From contig JAQGBZ010000012.1 in assembly GCA_034687125.1 (NCBI GenBank), positions 1 through 64,000 on the forward strand: a stretch of 64,000 nt of DNA, given 5' to 3'. Origin of the DNA: Neelides folsomi. Its lineage: Eukaryota > Arthropoda > Collembola > Neelipleona > Neelidae. This document shows, piece after piece, positions 26,201 through 37,086 of the stretch; position 1 is the stretch's first letter; each line of letters opens with the position of its first letter. Made by a program: the position numbers and the translations under genes. Under the pieces are notes generated by a model, which was not told the origin of the DNA, searched no databases, and saw nothing but the letters and a program-made list of their open reading frames with translations.

Positions 26201-28073
26201 ATAAAGTTGAGTGGATTCGCCACAGTGGCTTTGGTGTAAATGAAAGTTGAAAGTCCACGAAGAAGCGGAGCAAAAATCTCTGACATGGAGTCAATGAAGG
26301 TCAAGGCTGTTTTGAAACACAATTTTTCGTCTACTTGGTATGGAAATTCCTTCCATTGCCAAGATAATCGATTCATCACAGTTCTGAAATATATCTCATT
26401 AATCTCATTATAAAAATTAAAGTCAAATTGTTTTACATCAACCATTAACATTTAAAGGCAAGTTATGATAGTTATTAAATCTAATCTAATTAAGTTTTAT
26501 GAAATCTTACTGGTGTGAAAGACGAACTCCTTTAGGAGTTCCAGTACTTCCAGATGTAAACAGAATTGTTGCAATTCTCTCATTAAATGGAGTACTTGTT
26601 CTCAAAATGTCTAATTCTTTCAAACTATTCACATTTTTGGCCGCTTCTTCATAATTGTCCAAACTTGGGAAAAGCCTTCCAATGTCATGAATGTACGTAA
26701 GTTCTTTTGAAGCGTTAAATTTATCCAGAAGGGCTAATTCAGTAAATACGGCAATTGGTCTTGTTGTTTGGCAAATGTGAGTTACACGATCTTCAGGGAA
26801 TGTTGGGTCAAATGGCAAATAAGCAGCTCCAAGTTTCAAAATGGCAAATAATGAAACAATGAGTTTGGCTGAATGAGGGAGACAAATTCCGATGACAGCG
26901 TCTCCGTCCGGATTGTTGATTCGGAAATTCTTTTTGTCGAGTATTTCTTTAATTGCGAGGGCAAGCTCGGTCGAGGCCAAGTCAAGTTCTAAGAAATTCA
27001 TCGTTTGAGTTCCGTCGACAATGGCAGTTCGGCTGCTATCGAACGCCCCTCCATAAAGTCCCGCCTGAAAATATTCCATGAGAGACGCCTTCCCGGGAAA
27101 TGGGCTGAGTGGTCCCAGGAGAATGTTTGGTTTTTGACCTTGAAAGTGTAATCATTCAATTTTAACAATAATCTCAATTAAGTAAATCCATAGACCGAAT
27201 ATACTCTATGTTCTGTATGCGTAACGTGGAAATTATGTAATATTTAGCTCTAGCATTCATTCGTACATTCTCCTTTGCAAGTTTTATAACCCACATCTCC
27301 GATTTTGGATTTCTCTTTGAAAAGGTTGAGAGCCGTTTTATACATACCACCAATGATACCATTTTCATCCTTCCTACTACCTTTAATAACATTTTATCAA
27401 CTTTTATTTTTAATGTAAATACATTATTTTTTAGATGAAAAATATATGATATAAAAGTTATACAGAATATGTGATAATATCCCACAAACTACAAATGATT
27501 GACAAGTTAGGTTTTATGAATACCCTTCTTTTTAATATCCTTTGTGGCCATTTTTAGTTCCTATTATTTCTTAAACTTATAATTATTTTTAATTTACAAT
27601 TTTAACTATACATCCTAATTTAAAAATTTTATCGTTGAATTTCCTCTTGGTTTGATTAAAATTGTATAAATAAGTTTTTCTCATAGCTACTCTTTATCAT
27701 TCTCTCTATAAATGTTTGTTTATTGGTTTACTCTTATGAACCTCCTTAGCATAAGCGCTCTCAAGAGTGAAAAACGCAGATTTTTTGTCCCTTAATTTTT
27801 TTTAAATGTAAGATGCATTGGGTGTGTGTGAGTATTACGTATGAGTACTCGTATTTAGTATGAGCAAATATAGAAAATACCTTCATCTTTGAGTTTGTGT
27901 GTATTTGGCTGAAATTGGAATGAAGTGTGGAGCAGAGCCTTCCATGCAATTTCCTCTGGATCCATTGGTAAATGGAGACGAATTGAATTAGCAGTGAGAG
28001 AGCTGTTCGGTTCAGACCACTTCTCTCCTTCGACTGAAGAGTGACGAGTTAACCCTCTCAACCTCCTTGTCAT
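23239..28073 (-). CDS. ebony: ebony: beta-alanyl amine synthetase (NRPS-like), intact
   Basis: Activates beta-alanine as an adenylate, loads it on a carrier domain and joins it to dopamine, histamine or other amines; in insects it acts in cuticle tanning and photoreceptor transmitter recycling. Twelve exons (28073-27881, 27138-26511, 26383-25890, 25751-25584, 25505-25294, 25059-24849, 24777-24568, 24462-24309, 24223-24104, 23994-23851, 23744-23561, 23421-23239) give 966 residues. Adenylation motifs are intact: LFTSGSTGTPKG (about 255-270), ALTFIDS, YGSTEIMGD, YKTGDFG, DSQLKVRGQRIDL, NGKVDR with the catalytic Lys at about 619. The carrier domain has FGGNSLNSI (Ser about 688, the phosphopantetheine site). 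The C-terminal amine-selecting domain (DLEQWTSATYNEF, GIFTVNTSPLT, FVSSDGTMPF) clearly follows Drosophila ebony (879 residues). The extra length is mainly a basic N-terminal exon. A diverged paralogue lies 4.7 kb upstream, beyond PDSS2. Confidence 0.95.
25112..25246. repeat. fold-back repeat in ebony intron
   Basis: Within the intron between ebony exons 5 and 6, ggctcgtctcgtctct (25133-25148) is an exact reverse complement of 25190-25205. A second, direct near-copy (gggctcgtctagtctc) begins at 25168. The outer flanks also pair imperfectly (ggacaggcatggttagcaatggct with agccattgccggtccttgcc). Probably a small fold-back or MITE-type element. Confidence 0.6.
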
Positions 28074-29485
28074 TACACGTTATTGTTATATAACATCTCT
28101 TATATCGAATTCTTCTATTTGTTATAATGATCGATAGACGCACTCGAGGTTAAGGTTAATAAAGCGCTACCATACGCTGTAAAGCTTTATAAGGATATCT
28201 CATATTTAACAACAGTCATATAAAATGTCGAGCTCTTCTCTTTTTCACCCTCCCTACACCGAATAAGGAAAACCAATAAAGCTAATTAACTCGATTTCCG
28301 TCGCTCTCTCAAGTTGGACTTTTTGAGTTCCTCGAAGGATCTCTTTTTCCTTCTTTTTTATTACCTTTGGGTCATTCACTGACGGAATGATTGTTCATGG
28401 AGTGCGAAAATAAGAATAAGTAATACAATATAATAATAATATAAGGTATGAGCACTCTACTTAATACAAATAAATATTTGTTAAATACATACAACTATTT
28501 TACATTTCTTACTAAATTCATTCGTGACTTGGAAAACATGAAACCTCAAGGATAAATGTGATTTTTCATTGCTCATCATCGTTGAAAATACCGAATATTA
28601 TTTACTTAAATGTAAGGAATAATATACAAATTGTATACCTACTTACTATATTTATCAAAGTAAGTACTTTATACAGTATTGCTACACATATCAGTACACT
28701 TATTTATGTACTGATAATGAGTAAGCATTTGTTTTGTTATTAGATTAGTAGGAAGTTGGGTTAGTTTGTGAGTAATGACATGGGCTGATGTCAACAAATC
28801 ATTGTAGTAGGTAATATTGTATTATATGGACTTCAGTACATGTATGATTTTATGGGCACAATTTACTGATGGTTGTCTCTAAAATTTTAAATATGGGAAA
28901 TCTACTATGTAGTACATGGAGTGGACAATAAAGACATATTAATATCTGCTTAACGTTCGAGCTAATCTTTTGAAGGTCTCCTTTCATGTTTCGCAGATTG
29001 GCAATTTAATACTCGTATGAAGATAAGAAGTTTATATAAACAACTCGTTGATTTATAAATTACATATACCTAATAAAATTATTGAATTATTGCTTTTACT
29101 GGATGTTCCGCTGCGCATATGCCACCGTCAATCGAAAGTATTATTTTGATTACTTATTTAATGTAGTGTAAAATCGTTAAATGATAATTATAAATTACCA
29201 TTAAAGTTTTTGAGTCTTGTAAATACATATCATTTATCATTGATAACTCGACTAGTTGAGAATAAACATTTTATGACTTTAACAAAGGCAAGCTTAAAAT
29301 TATTATACAAAATAAAATCTTTTTGTAAATCATTAAGCATTTAAATCGCAGGCACGCGAGTTAAAAATTCCTCTTCACGCCTACCTATCTATCATAAAAA
29401 GGTAAAAGGGGAAATGATATCAGTTCGTATTTAAAATTAAAATGGTAATAAACCTATGAATAATAAAAAGTATAAAAAAGTAGCT
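28074..29485. other. upstream region of ebony, no gene seen
   Basis: About 1.4 kb between the ebony start and the PDSS2 stop, both on the minus strand. No coding exon is recognised. It is expected to hold the ebony promoter and leader, but I see no specific element. Confidence 0.45.
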
Positions 29486-31262
29486 TTATTCAATTTTTAA
29501 AGAATTGACAAAATCTTTAAGAATTTCTTTGGCTTTTTCATCTCCATCAACTTTCAATTTGGAAAGATAGTCCAATGTGTCATCCTGAGTTTTATGGAAT
29601 ATGGTTAATGATTTATTCATAACTTCTGTGTCTTCTTTCACTTTCGTAAATATCTGTAGATAAACAATAAAATAAGACATAACTCATGCATGAAAAATGA
29701 ACATGTTAATACTTAATAATAAGTAAATGTTAACATGTTCATTTTTTCATGCATCTTGAGAAATCTGTTACAGCTCCTTAATATGGTGAGTTTTCATAAA
29801 ATAAACGTTTAAAATATCAATATTCACCTTTGGAAAAGGATCATTCAAAATAATTGGTTCTTTTTCACATTTAAGAACAACAGGAAGAAGGTTGAGATTG
29901 AGCCAACCGGGTTCTTTCAATTCATCTTTTTCAAAAAACTTTAAATCCCCATAAGCCTATTTAAATTACAAAAGCACAATTAACAAAATTAACCAATTCT
30001 AGCCTAAAGAAAAGGTGTTTAGTTATTATATTAACAAATAATAACCTGCAATAAATATCCAAACATGGTTCCAATCTTCGAAGCTTCATTCACTTTTTTA
30101 TCTCCAAACCCACTGAAGTGCAAGTTGAGGTAAATCATGTTCCTCAACAGAGTTGAAATTCCAAGTTGTGTTCTCAACATCCATTGGTCATATGAAAATT
30201 TCATTTTAAGAGGTTCTTCAATTCCAAGAGTAAATTCTCCTTCGCAATAATCGGCAAGAGTGGAACAAATGACATCCGTGGCGACGGAACTTTTCAACGC
30301 TGCCATTTGGACGCATTTCTGTGTAAGGAGCAAATCTCCAACAAGTGTCGTCGCTTTGTTCGCTCTGTGAAGATCAGCCAGGAGCTCTTTAATGCTTTTA
30401 GTGCTTGTTGCGTCAAGTGGAAGGCCGTGCGGAAGGACACGGTGAGTATCCGAAATGTTGATCACACGGGAGTGAATTAATTGAGTCACGTAAGCAATTT
30501 CAGCAATCAACGACACCCGTTTATGCCTAATAAACGATTTCATTTGAATATGAATTAAGAGTTATTTAATAATTATACAAGTATTACTGATACTTTATTT
30601 GTAGTTAAAGGACATAATGGAAATTTATGAACCTTTCAAGCATAAAATCAAAGGTTTCGGATGAAACGTTCTTCATTTCCTTTGAAATCCCAAACATGTC
30701 TGTTGCGAGCATTACAACCATTGATCTCCATAATGGAAACAAAGGAAGAACTTCTTCAATATTTCCTTTATGAGTTTCAGCTTCAACAACTCTAAAATGA
30801 ATAAAAATACGAAATGAATGCAATTAAACCTTAACGCAACAAGTCAATTTAATGAATCAAAAGAGAGTATGCAGATACGCATAATATATTTAGGTATACA
30901 GGTAGGTTTAAATTTTGGGTAAATAAAATTAAATCATACTTTGTTAAATGAAGAACAGGATGATCAATATGATTAACTTTAAGTAAAAACAAACTTATAA
31001 TTTCTCTAAATCTTCCAAATGTCTCAGACAGTCCATTTTTTCGAGAAAATCTATTCGGTCCGAGAAACTCCTCCGCTTCAATTAAAACTTGATACGGGGT
31101 TTTGGCAATTTCTGATCCTTTCACACTCCTTCGATTCCTCACAGCACTCAACGGCGGAACATTTACTGTTGAATACAACCGTTGTTGAAACCGTCCTGTA
31201 ATGATTTGAGGGAGTTTCAAACTATTTTGAACGGATCTGAAGACACTCCCTAAATTCCACAT
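29486..31262 (-). CDS. PDSS2: decaprenyl diphosphate synthase subunit 2 (PDSS2)
   Basis: Regulatory subunit that pairs with PDSS1 to make the long isoprenoid tail of ubiquinone in mitochondria. Five exons (31262-30940, 30791-30633, 30526-30046, 29956-29828, 29653-29486) give 419 residues, near the usual size. The first 35 residues are Arg-rich without acidic residues (FRSVQNSLKLPQIITGRFQQ), a mitochondrial targeting signal. Polyprenyl-synthase helices follow: HPVLHLTK, LAEIAYVTQLIHSRV, LVGDLLLTQKCVQMAAL, ASKIGTMFGYLLQAYGDLK. The aspartate-rich DDxxD catalytic motifs of the active subunit are absent, as expected for PDSS2. The poly(A) signal AATAAA overlaps the stop codon (GAA TAA A). It lies between two ebony-type genes on the same strand with no known functional link. 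Confidence 0.88.
29686..29754. repeat. near-perfect hairpin in last PDSS2 intron
   Basis: Bases 29686-29709 and 29730-29754 are reverse complements except for one extra T (atgcatgaaaaatgaacatg against catgttcattttttcatgcat). The 20-base loop contains a further small palindrome (tacttaataataagta). The stem would be about 24 base pairs. It could be a tiny fold-back element or a small hairpin RNA in the intron. Confidence 0.65.
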
Positions 31263-32802
31263 TTTCTGGACAAAATTTTAAGAAGAATTAAAAAGAGCTG
31301 AGGCAGAGTGTGGGTGTCTGGAAGAACGAACCGGTTCCTTTTTTCACTTCTGTACCTTCCTCTCCTCTTCTGCATCTCTCCCCATTATCAAATATTCTCC
31401 TGAAGATGGTTTCGCTTTGGGCGGATTTGCCTCCTCAAACAGGCCAAAGCCACAGGTAAATGAAGTTCAGGTGCTCTCTTGGTGCATTCTCTGATTCAGC
31501 TCTTATATCCGTTCTTCACAGCATCATAGCATTTTTTTTCATTTTTATTATACACACACAACTACCTTTAAGGTCGCAATGGTGTGTGTATAATAATAGA
31601 GAATTAGAGAATGAGTCTTGGGATATGTATATGTTAGTATTATATCGAGTTGCATCGGGGTATCATAATGCTATGGTAGAATAATTGACCGAAGCGGTGT
31701 GTTGAGCATTGGCAATGTTATGTGAGAGATGCAAAGTCTGGAGATCCAATCTCTCCCTATGTTTTGTGTAATAAAAAGAAGGAGTTCTCCTCCGGTCCGT
31801 CTCCTTCATATCATTTTGTTGTTGAATCTCCTGAGGAAGAGATGGATTATCATTATAATGCATGAAGGCAAAAGAAAAAAGTTCCCCTTCGATGGCCAAG
31901 GCCTTTATTTATCATTATTCATTTGATTATGAAGCAGAAATCTTTTTATAGCACGGAAGAATATATCCTCGGGCATATTTTTATATCACGGGCTCAAGAA
32001 TGAAGTGGATAATAAACGCACGTTGGGAACGATCCGCTTGTTAGACAAATCCTCTTGATTATATGCTATGATTCGTGTCAAATTAAACTCATTGTCGAAA
32101 GTGGAAATGTGAAGGATTGTTAAGAAAATGAAAAATGCTCTGTTTTACTACTTTTTAGTATTTCAAACTTCTTACATGATGAAAAATATGTAACAAGTAA
32201 TAATGCAGAAGGGCATTTTTTTAAATTTAGTGCCATACATTTTAAAAGGTTAAATCAATTAAAAATTGATTGATTTCAAGATGCCATATCCTTTTTAAAG
32301 ACAATTAATTCTAATTTAATATAAATCTATCAGCGACATTGTTACCAAGTTTGGATATAAAAAAATTTCATTGTGATTCGATGTCATGAGTTATGAAGAA
32401 AAGACTCAAAACTTAGAAGTTTCTAATAGTACAAATATATTATAAGGTGTGGTGATCTCATAAACTTCGTAAAATGCGATTGAGTAAAATAACTACCTGT
32501 CATTATAATATGAAATGAATGCAAATGTAATTATGTTATGCATATTTGAGAAATTAAAGAAATTGCAAATGAAATACAAATAATGAATATTTAAAATTCT
32601 TCATTATAATGGGGATGAAATCTTTCAATTATCACAAGGGAGCGAAATGAATGCTTTTTCACACAATCCATTCACCCTGGAAATTCCGCAATTTTATTGT
32701 TGGAATATGAAATACGTACATAAATATCATAAAGCTAAAATAATAAGTACGAGTATTTAATAACAAAATTGATCACGGGGAAAACGACCCATTTAGGCTA
32801 CA
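31263..32802. other. intergenic, no gene seen
   Basis: About 1.5 kb between PDSS2 and the ebony paralogue, both on the minus strand. Short ORFs occur (for example 31460-31684 plus) but have no family resemblance or splice context. Probably contains the PDSS2 promoter at its left end. Confidence 0.45.
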
Positions 32803-35800
32803 CTATTTAAATAAAGAAGTTAATCTTGAACGCTTTACGTTGAGAATGCATGCGGAGATAGTGAGCGAATCAGGAGCCAAATGGAAGGGTTGAAATGAAT
32901 TTTCTGGCATTCCTGCACTGAACTGATTCAATTGATATTCGTCGAAAAGTTCAAATCCATGTTCATTCAAACAGAGATGCTGAAATTAAATGAGTTTAAT
33001 TTTGCATTGAGTATTTAAATATGAGAATATTGATGGAAAAATAAAGAAAGCATTTTATTATAAAAATACCCGTAATAATAGATTTGAAGTCATTGTAAAG
33101 ATTTTTTTGAATCCATGAATCTTTGCCAATTTAATTGTTTCAGAAAGAAGAGTGGCAACGGCAGTGACATTTTCGCTTGGGGCCATTTCCGCTGTTGTGC
33201 CCAGCCATGCAATGACAAGAGTTTCTTTGGCATAACTGGAATTGCTAATTCTAAATTAAAAAGATTTGATTAATATTTTGGTCATTAGTAATTTGGAGTA
33301 GAGAATTTGATTTGAAATGTTTAATTTAAACTTTGAATTTTTTTCTATCTCTTGTTGAATTTGGTAAATCCATCTTGATTTAGGAATGAAAGGTTGTTGA
33401 AAAATGTCATAATTGAAAATTGCAGCGGCACATTTCCCGTCTTTTCGCACGACAAATGACAAATTGTGATCAAGGAGGAATTTAAAGTTCTGGGAAAACA
33501 TCTCTTTGTACGTTTCCTTTGTAGTGATATGAAATTTCTGCACTGTGCCTTTTGTACAGTAAGCCTCGCTCATTAACCTGAAAAAAGAACATTAAAAGCC
33601 ATTATTATATTGACATATTGTCTTAATAAAAATAATTTTATAATACTCAATTGCATCCTTTCTGTCTTTGTTATCCAAAGGCTCTACTGTGTATTGAGTC
33701 ACGTAATCAAATAAGAGAGAGACGTCGATATGCTTGTTCATTTTGTTCATTTTGTTCAAAATCGCCATCATTGAACCCGCATTTAAGAAATCACTCATTG
33801 CTACATGATAAAAATAAAAAAAGGATTAGATGAAAAAATTTCAATTCATTTTGTTGATAATAATGAATAACTATAATATGATATTTAAAAATGTAGTCTA
33901 TTTAAAAGGATTTCGATTTACTTATCAAGAATCGTTTTTTGTTAAGGTACAAAACAATATTAATGCAATTAAGAGATGTTCCTCCAAGCTCGTAATAACT
34001 CAAGTGCATGAATTTTTGTGCAGAAGATATTGGGATTCCCACATATTTATACATTGCATCAAGAAGGATTCGACGAGCTTCGGTTTTTTCAGGAAGAGCC
34101 TCTTGATTTTCCCCAGTCTCTTCTTGGTACGTAACTAAAAGATCAATTACATTTATGACAGCTAAAAGTCTTAAAAGTATGTTAAAGAAATTATTAGAAA
34201 AGAAGTGAATAAATTTACGATCAATTCGATCTTCTTCGTAAATAGCAATCAAATCTTGAGGAATGACATGGCCATTTGGAAGTTTGGGAAACTCTTCAAG
34301 AACGACAACTTCAGGAATCCACAATGGAGGTAATTTATCTTGAAGCATTATCAAAACATCATAATTTTTCAAGCTCTTCATACGATCTTTGTTCGGAAGG
34401 ATGAAAACGACAACAGTCTTAACAAGGAAAATAAATTACTTGTAAGTACCAACTAAATTTTTAAGTCTATTTAAATAATTTGTGTGACAGTTTCAAACAC
34501 GTAAATAATGTTTTTGCTTATTACTTCGTCGATTTTCCCTTGATTGTAAGGATAAATTTGAATTTCTTCAGCAACGTCAAATTCCTTAATGATCGCCCTT
34601 AAATCCGAGACAACGATGGGAATTCCTTTAATTTTAATTTCTCCTGGTCGTCCTTCAATAAGCAATCTCAGTCTTCCATTGTGTTTCACAAAACGGCCAA
34701 AATCTCCAGTCCTCACAAGTATTTGGAAATCTATTCAAAAGAAAAATTAACGAGTCTTTCTAACAGAACATGCAGTGCAACCAGTAATTATCTTATAGCC
34801 ATGAATAAATTCATACTTGATGTTTGATCCGTTAAAGCATAAGGATTAACAACAAAAGTCGGATTTTTGACAAACAAAGGGTGATCTGCTTTGCTCTTTG
34901 ATGCAGCATTTACATAACCAAGTGAAGTGGGAATGCCCGTAATGCAAATTTCTCCCAAAACTCCAACATCTTCCCTTTCCAAGTATGGGCCAAGGATGTA
35001 AACTTTTGAATTATAAATCGTATTTGCTAAAAACAAAATAATTAAATCTTGTCAAATAAATATAATATATAAACAATAACAATACCATTAAAGTTTAATT
35101 AATGTAGAACTTTGTATTTGATTTTTTAAGAGTATTTTTGCTAAATTACCTAACAGAGTTCTTCCGTATAAATTTGAATTAAAGAATGATCGTGTCGAAT
35201 TAAATTTCTCCATAAAAACATCTCCAGTTAGCTCGGGCCAACCGTAAAAATTGTAAAAAGTCTTTTTGTCTCCAAAATACTCAAAGAACCATTCAACGTG
35301 TTCTCTTGGAACGATTCCTCCAATACAAACCACGTCTTTGAGATTCTTCAACAGCGCTTTCACTTCTCTCTTATCGAATGCCTCCACAGCATCAAGAAAT
35401 TTCCACAAGTAGTCTGAAGCAAAGTGAACCATTTCAATTTTCTCATCTCCTAAACTATTGATGAATTTCTCAGCATCTTTCATGTCGTCTAATCTGTAAA
35501 GTCGAACTTCCGTTCCGTTCAAAAGAGGAGCAAAGATTTGGGCCAAAGAATCAACACGAAAAATGGAAGCGATTAAAGCTCTCGGTGCGGATGTTTTAGA
35601 TGTCAAATGATTCCAATTGTAATGAAGGGAGTTAAGAATTGAAACATGGGAGATTCGAATGAGGACTGGATCAAGTGCTCCGCGAGCATGGAAAATTACT
35701 GCTGGTCTTTGAACTGGAGGTGTTGGAATTGGAGTCACTAATAATAAAACGCCAATTAATGATTAATTTTAACAAAATTTAATTTAATAAATTAATAACG

Positions 35801-36671
35801 GTAAAACTTTTTATAAGGATTAACGATATTAAATTTACCCATGATTTCTGGTTTTCCCATTGTCCGTTTCCAACTTTCTTCTCCAACTTCAATAACAGGG
35901 GCCAAGTCCAGCATCACTTTTTCCAGAGTTACAATTTTTGCTATGTTGCTGAACGCTTCAGTGTTGAATTTCTTAATCAATTGTCTAAAAGTTCAAAGAT
36001 ATTTTTTTTAAAAATATTAACAAATAAAGATAAAAAATAATTATTAAAGTTCTGTAGCTTCTGCAGTAATATCTTTTAGTATAACATTAAGTTAAATGAT
36101 GGTTAGGTGTGTAAATGATCTTACGAATTTTCTTCAGTAATGATAAGAATTGGTTTAACTTCAGAGAGTATTTTGAATGCTAAAGATTGAGGGAATTTGG
36201 GGTTGATTGGAATATACGCAGCTCCCATTTTCATCACGGCAAAGATGAGTAAAATGAATTTATCTGACATTGGCAAATAAATGGCCACGACGAGTTCTCC
36301 ATCAGGATTCTTTGTCCCAACTACTCCAATTTGATCCTGTAGAATGAGAGAGATTGCGGTGGATAAGAAATGGAGCTGGCCAAATGTGATCTTCGTTTTT
36401 TCGAATTTAAACGCGACTTTCTCTTTGATGTTCGGATTTGATTCGAGTAATCTTTCAAGCATATTTGGAAGAGTAATCAAGTCCTTTTGCTTCAATTTGT
36501 GCGTTTTTCCACTCAAACAATTTGATTCGCTTGCTAAAATTTATTAAAATTAATGCTAATAATTTTTATAATAATATTATATTTATTTACTTAAATTCAA
36601 AAGGCCAAGTTATTAATTAAATGATTCTTACACCACTGAGAAAAATCGAGGCATCCTTTGAAGCAAGCCAT
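32803..36671 (-). CDS. ebony paralogue with degraded adenylation motifs
   Basis: Same layout as ebony (adenylation, carrier and C-terminal domains), but key adenylation residues are changed. Twelve exons (36671-36632, 36533-36125, 35984-35839, 35737-35150, 35026-34817, 34730-34525, 34417-34219, 34134-33922, 33800-33647, 33577-33332, 33250-33070, 32979-32803) give 922 residues with no stop or frameshift. The ATP-binding loop TSGSTGxPKG is replaced by FHARGALDPVLIRISH (about 213-228). YGSTE is YGWPELTGD, and the A8 region reads EGRPGEIKIKGIPIVV. The catalytic lysine of NGKVD is lost (NGHVIP, His about 583). The ribose-binding RTGDFG and the carrier serine (YYELGGTSLNCI, Ser about 653) are kept. 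The C-terminal domain is recognisable but diverged (TMTSNLLLRHL where ebony has TNTSPLT). Intact frame over twelve exons argues for a functional, possibly non-adenylating protein rather than a pseudogene. Confidence 0.88.
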
Positions 36672-37086
36672 TTGTTGTAAAACTGTAATTGTGGCTTTGA
36701 ACCCCTTTATTGTAATCGTCTTTCACTCTTTGAATGAAGAATGAATAAATGAAACGAAAATGTTTATTTATTGTCAAATATTTGATTCACCCTATGACAA
36801 TTTGTCTTTACTTTTACTCTCTATTAGTGGAAAGTGGAAATTGAGAAATTGTGGTAAAAACATTTGGTATTTTTCTACATAATATGCTGACTTTGACCCT
36901 TTGGCTGACTATAATAATAATAATAATATGAATTGAATAATTAAATTAAATGCAAAGACACGATTTAATTAAAGAAAATTGGTAATTTTTTGTCATTCAC
37001 TTTGCATTTATGTATTTATTGACTCTTTTAAATATAAGTCTTGTTAAAACATTGAGTTTTGGCTCATTTGTAACATATTTTTTAAT
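36672..37086. other. short intergenic region
   Basis: Between the ebony paralogue start and the tektin stop, both minus strand. Presumed promoter of the paralogue. Nothing specific was seen. Confidence 0.4.

Noticed and set aside
31460-31684. 74-residue ORF with a hydrophobic segment on the plus strand near the PDSS2 start
   Set aside because: No splice context, no family resemblance, and overlapping ORFs on both strands; it looks like chance.
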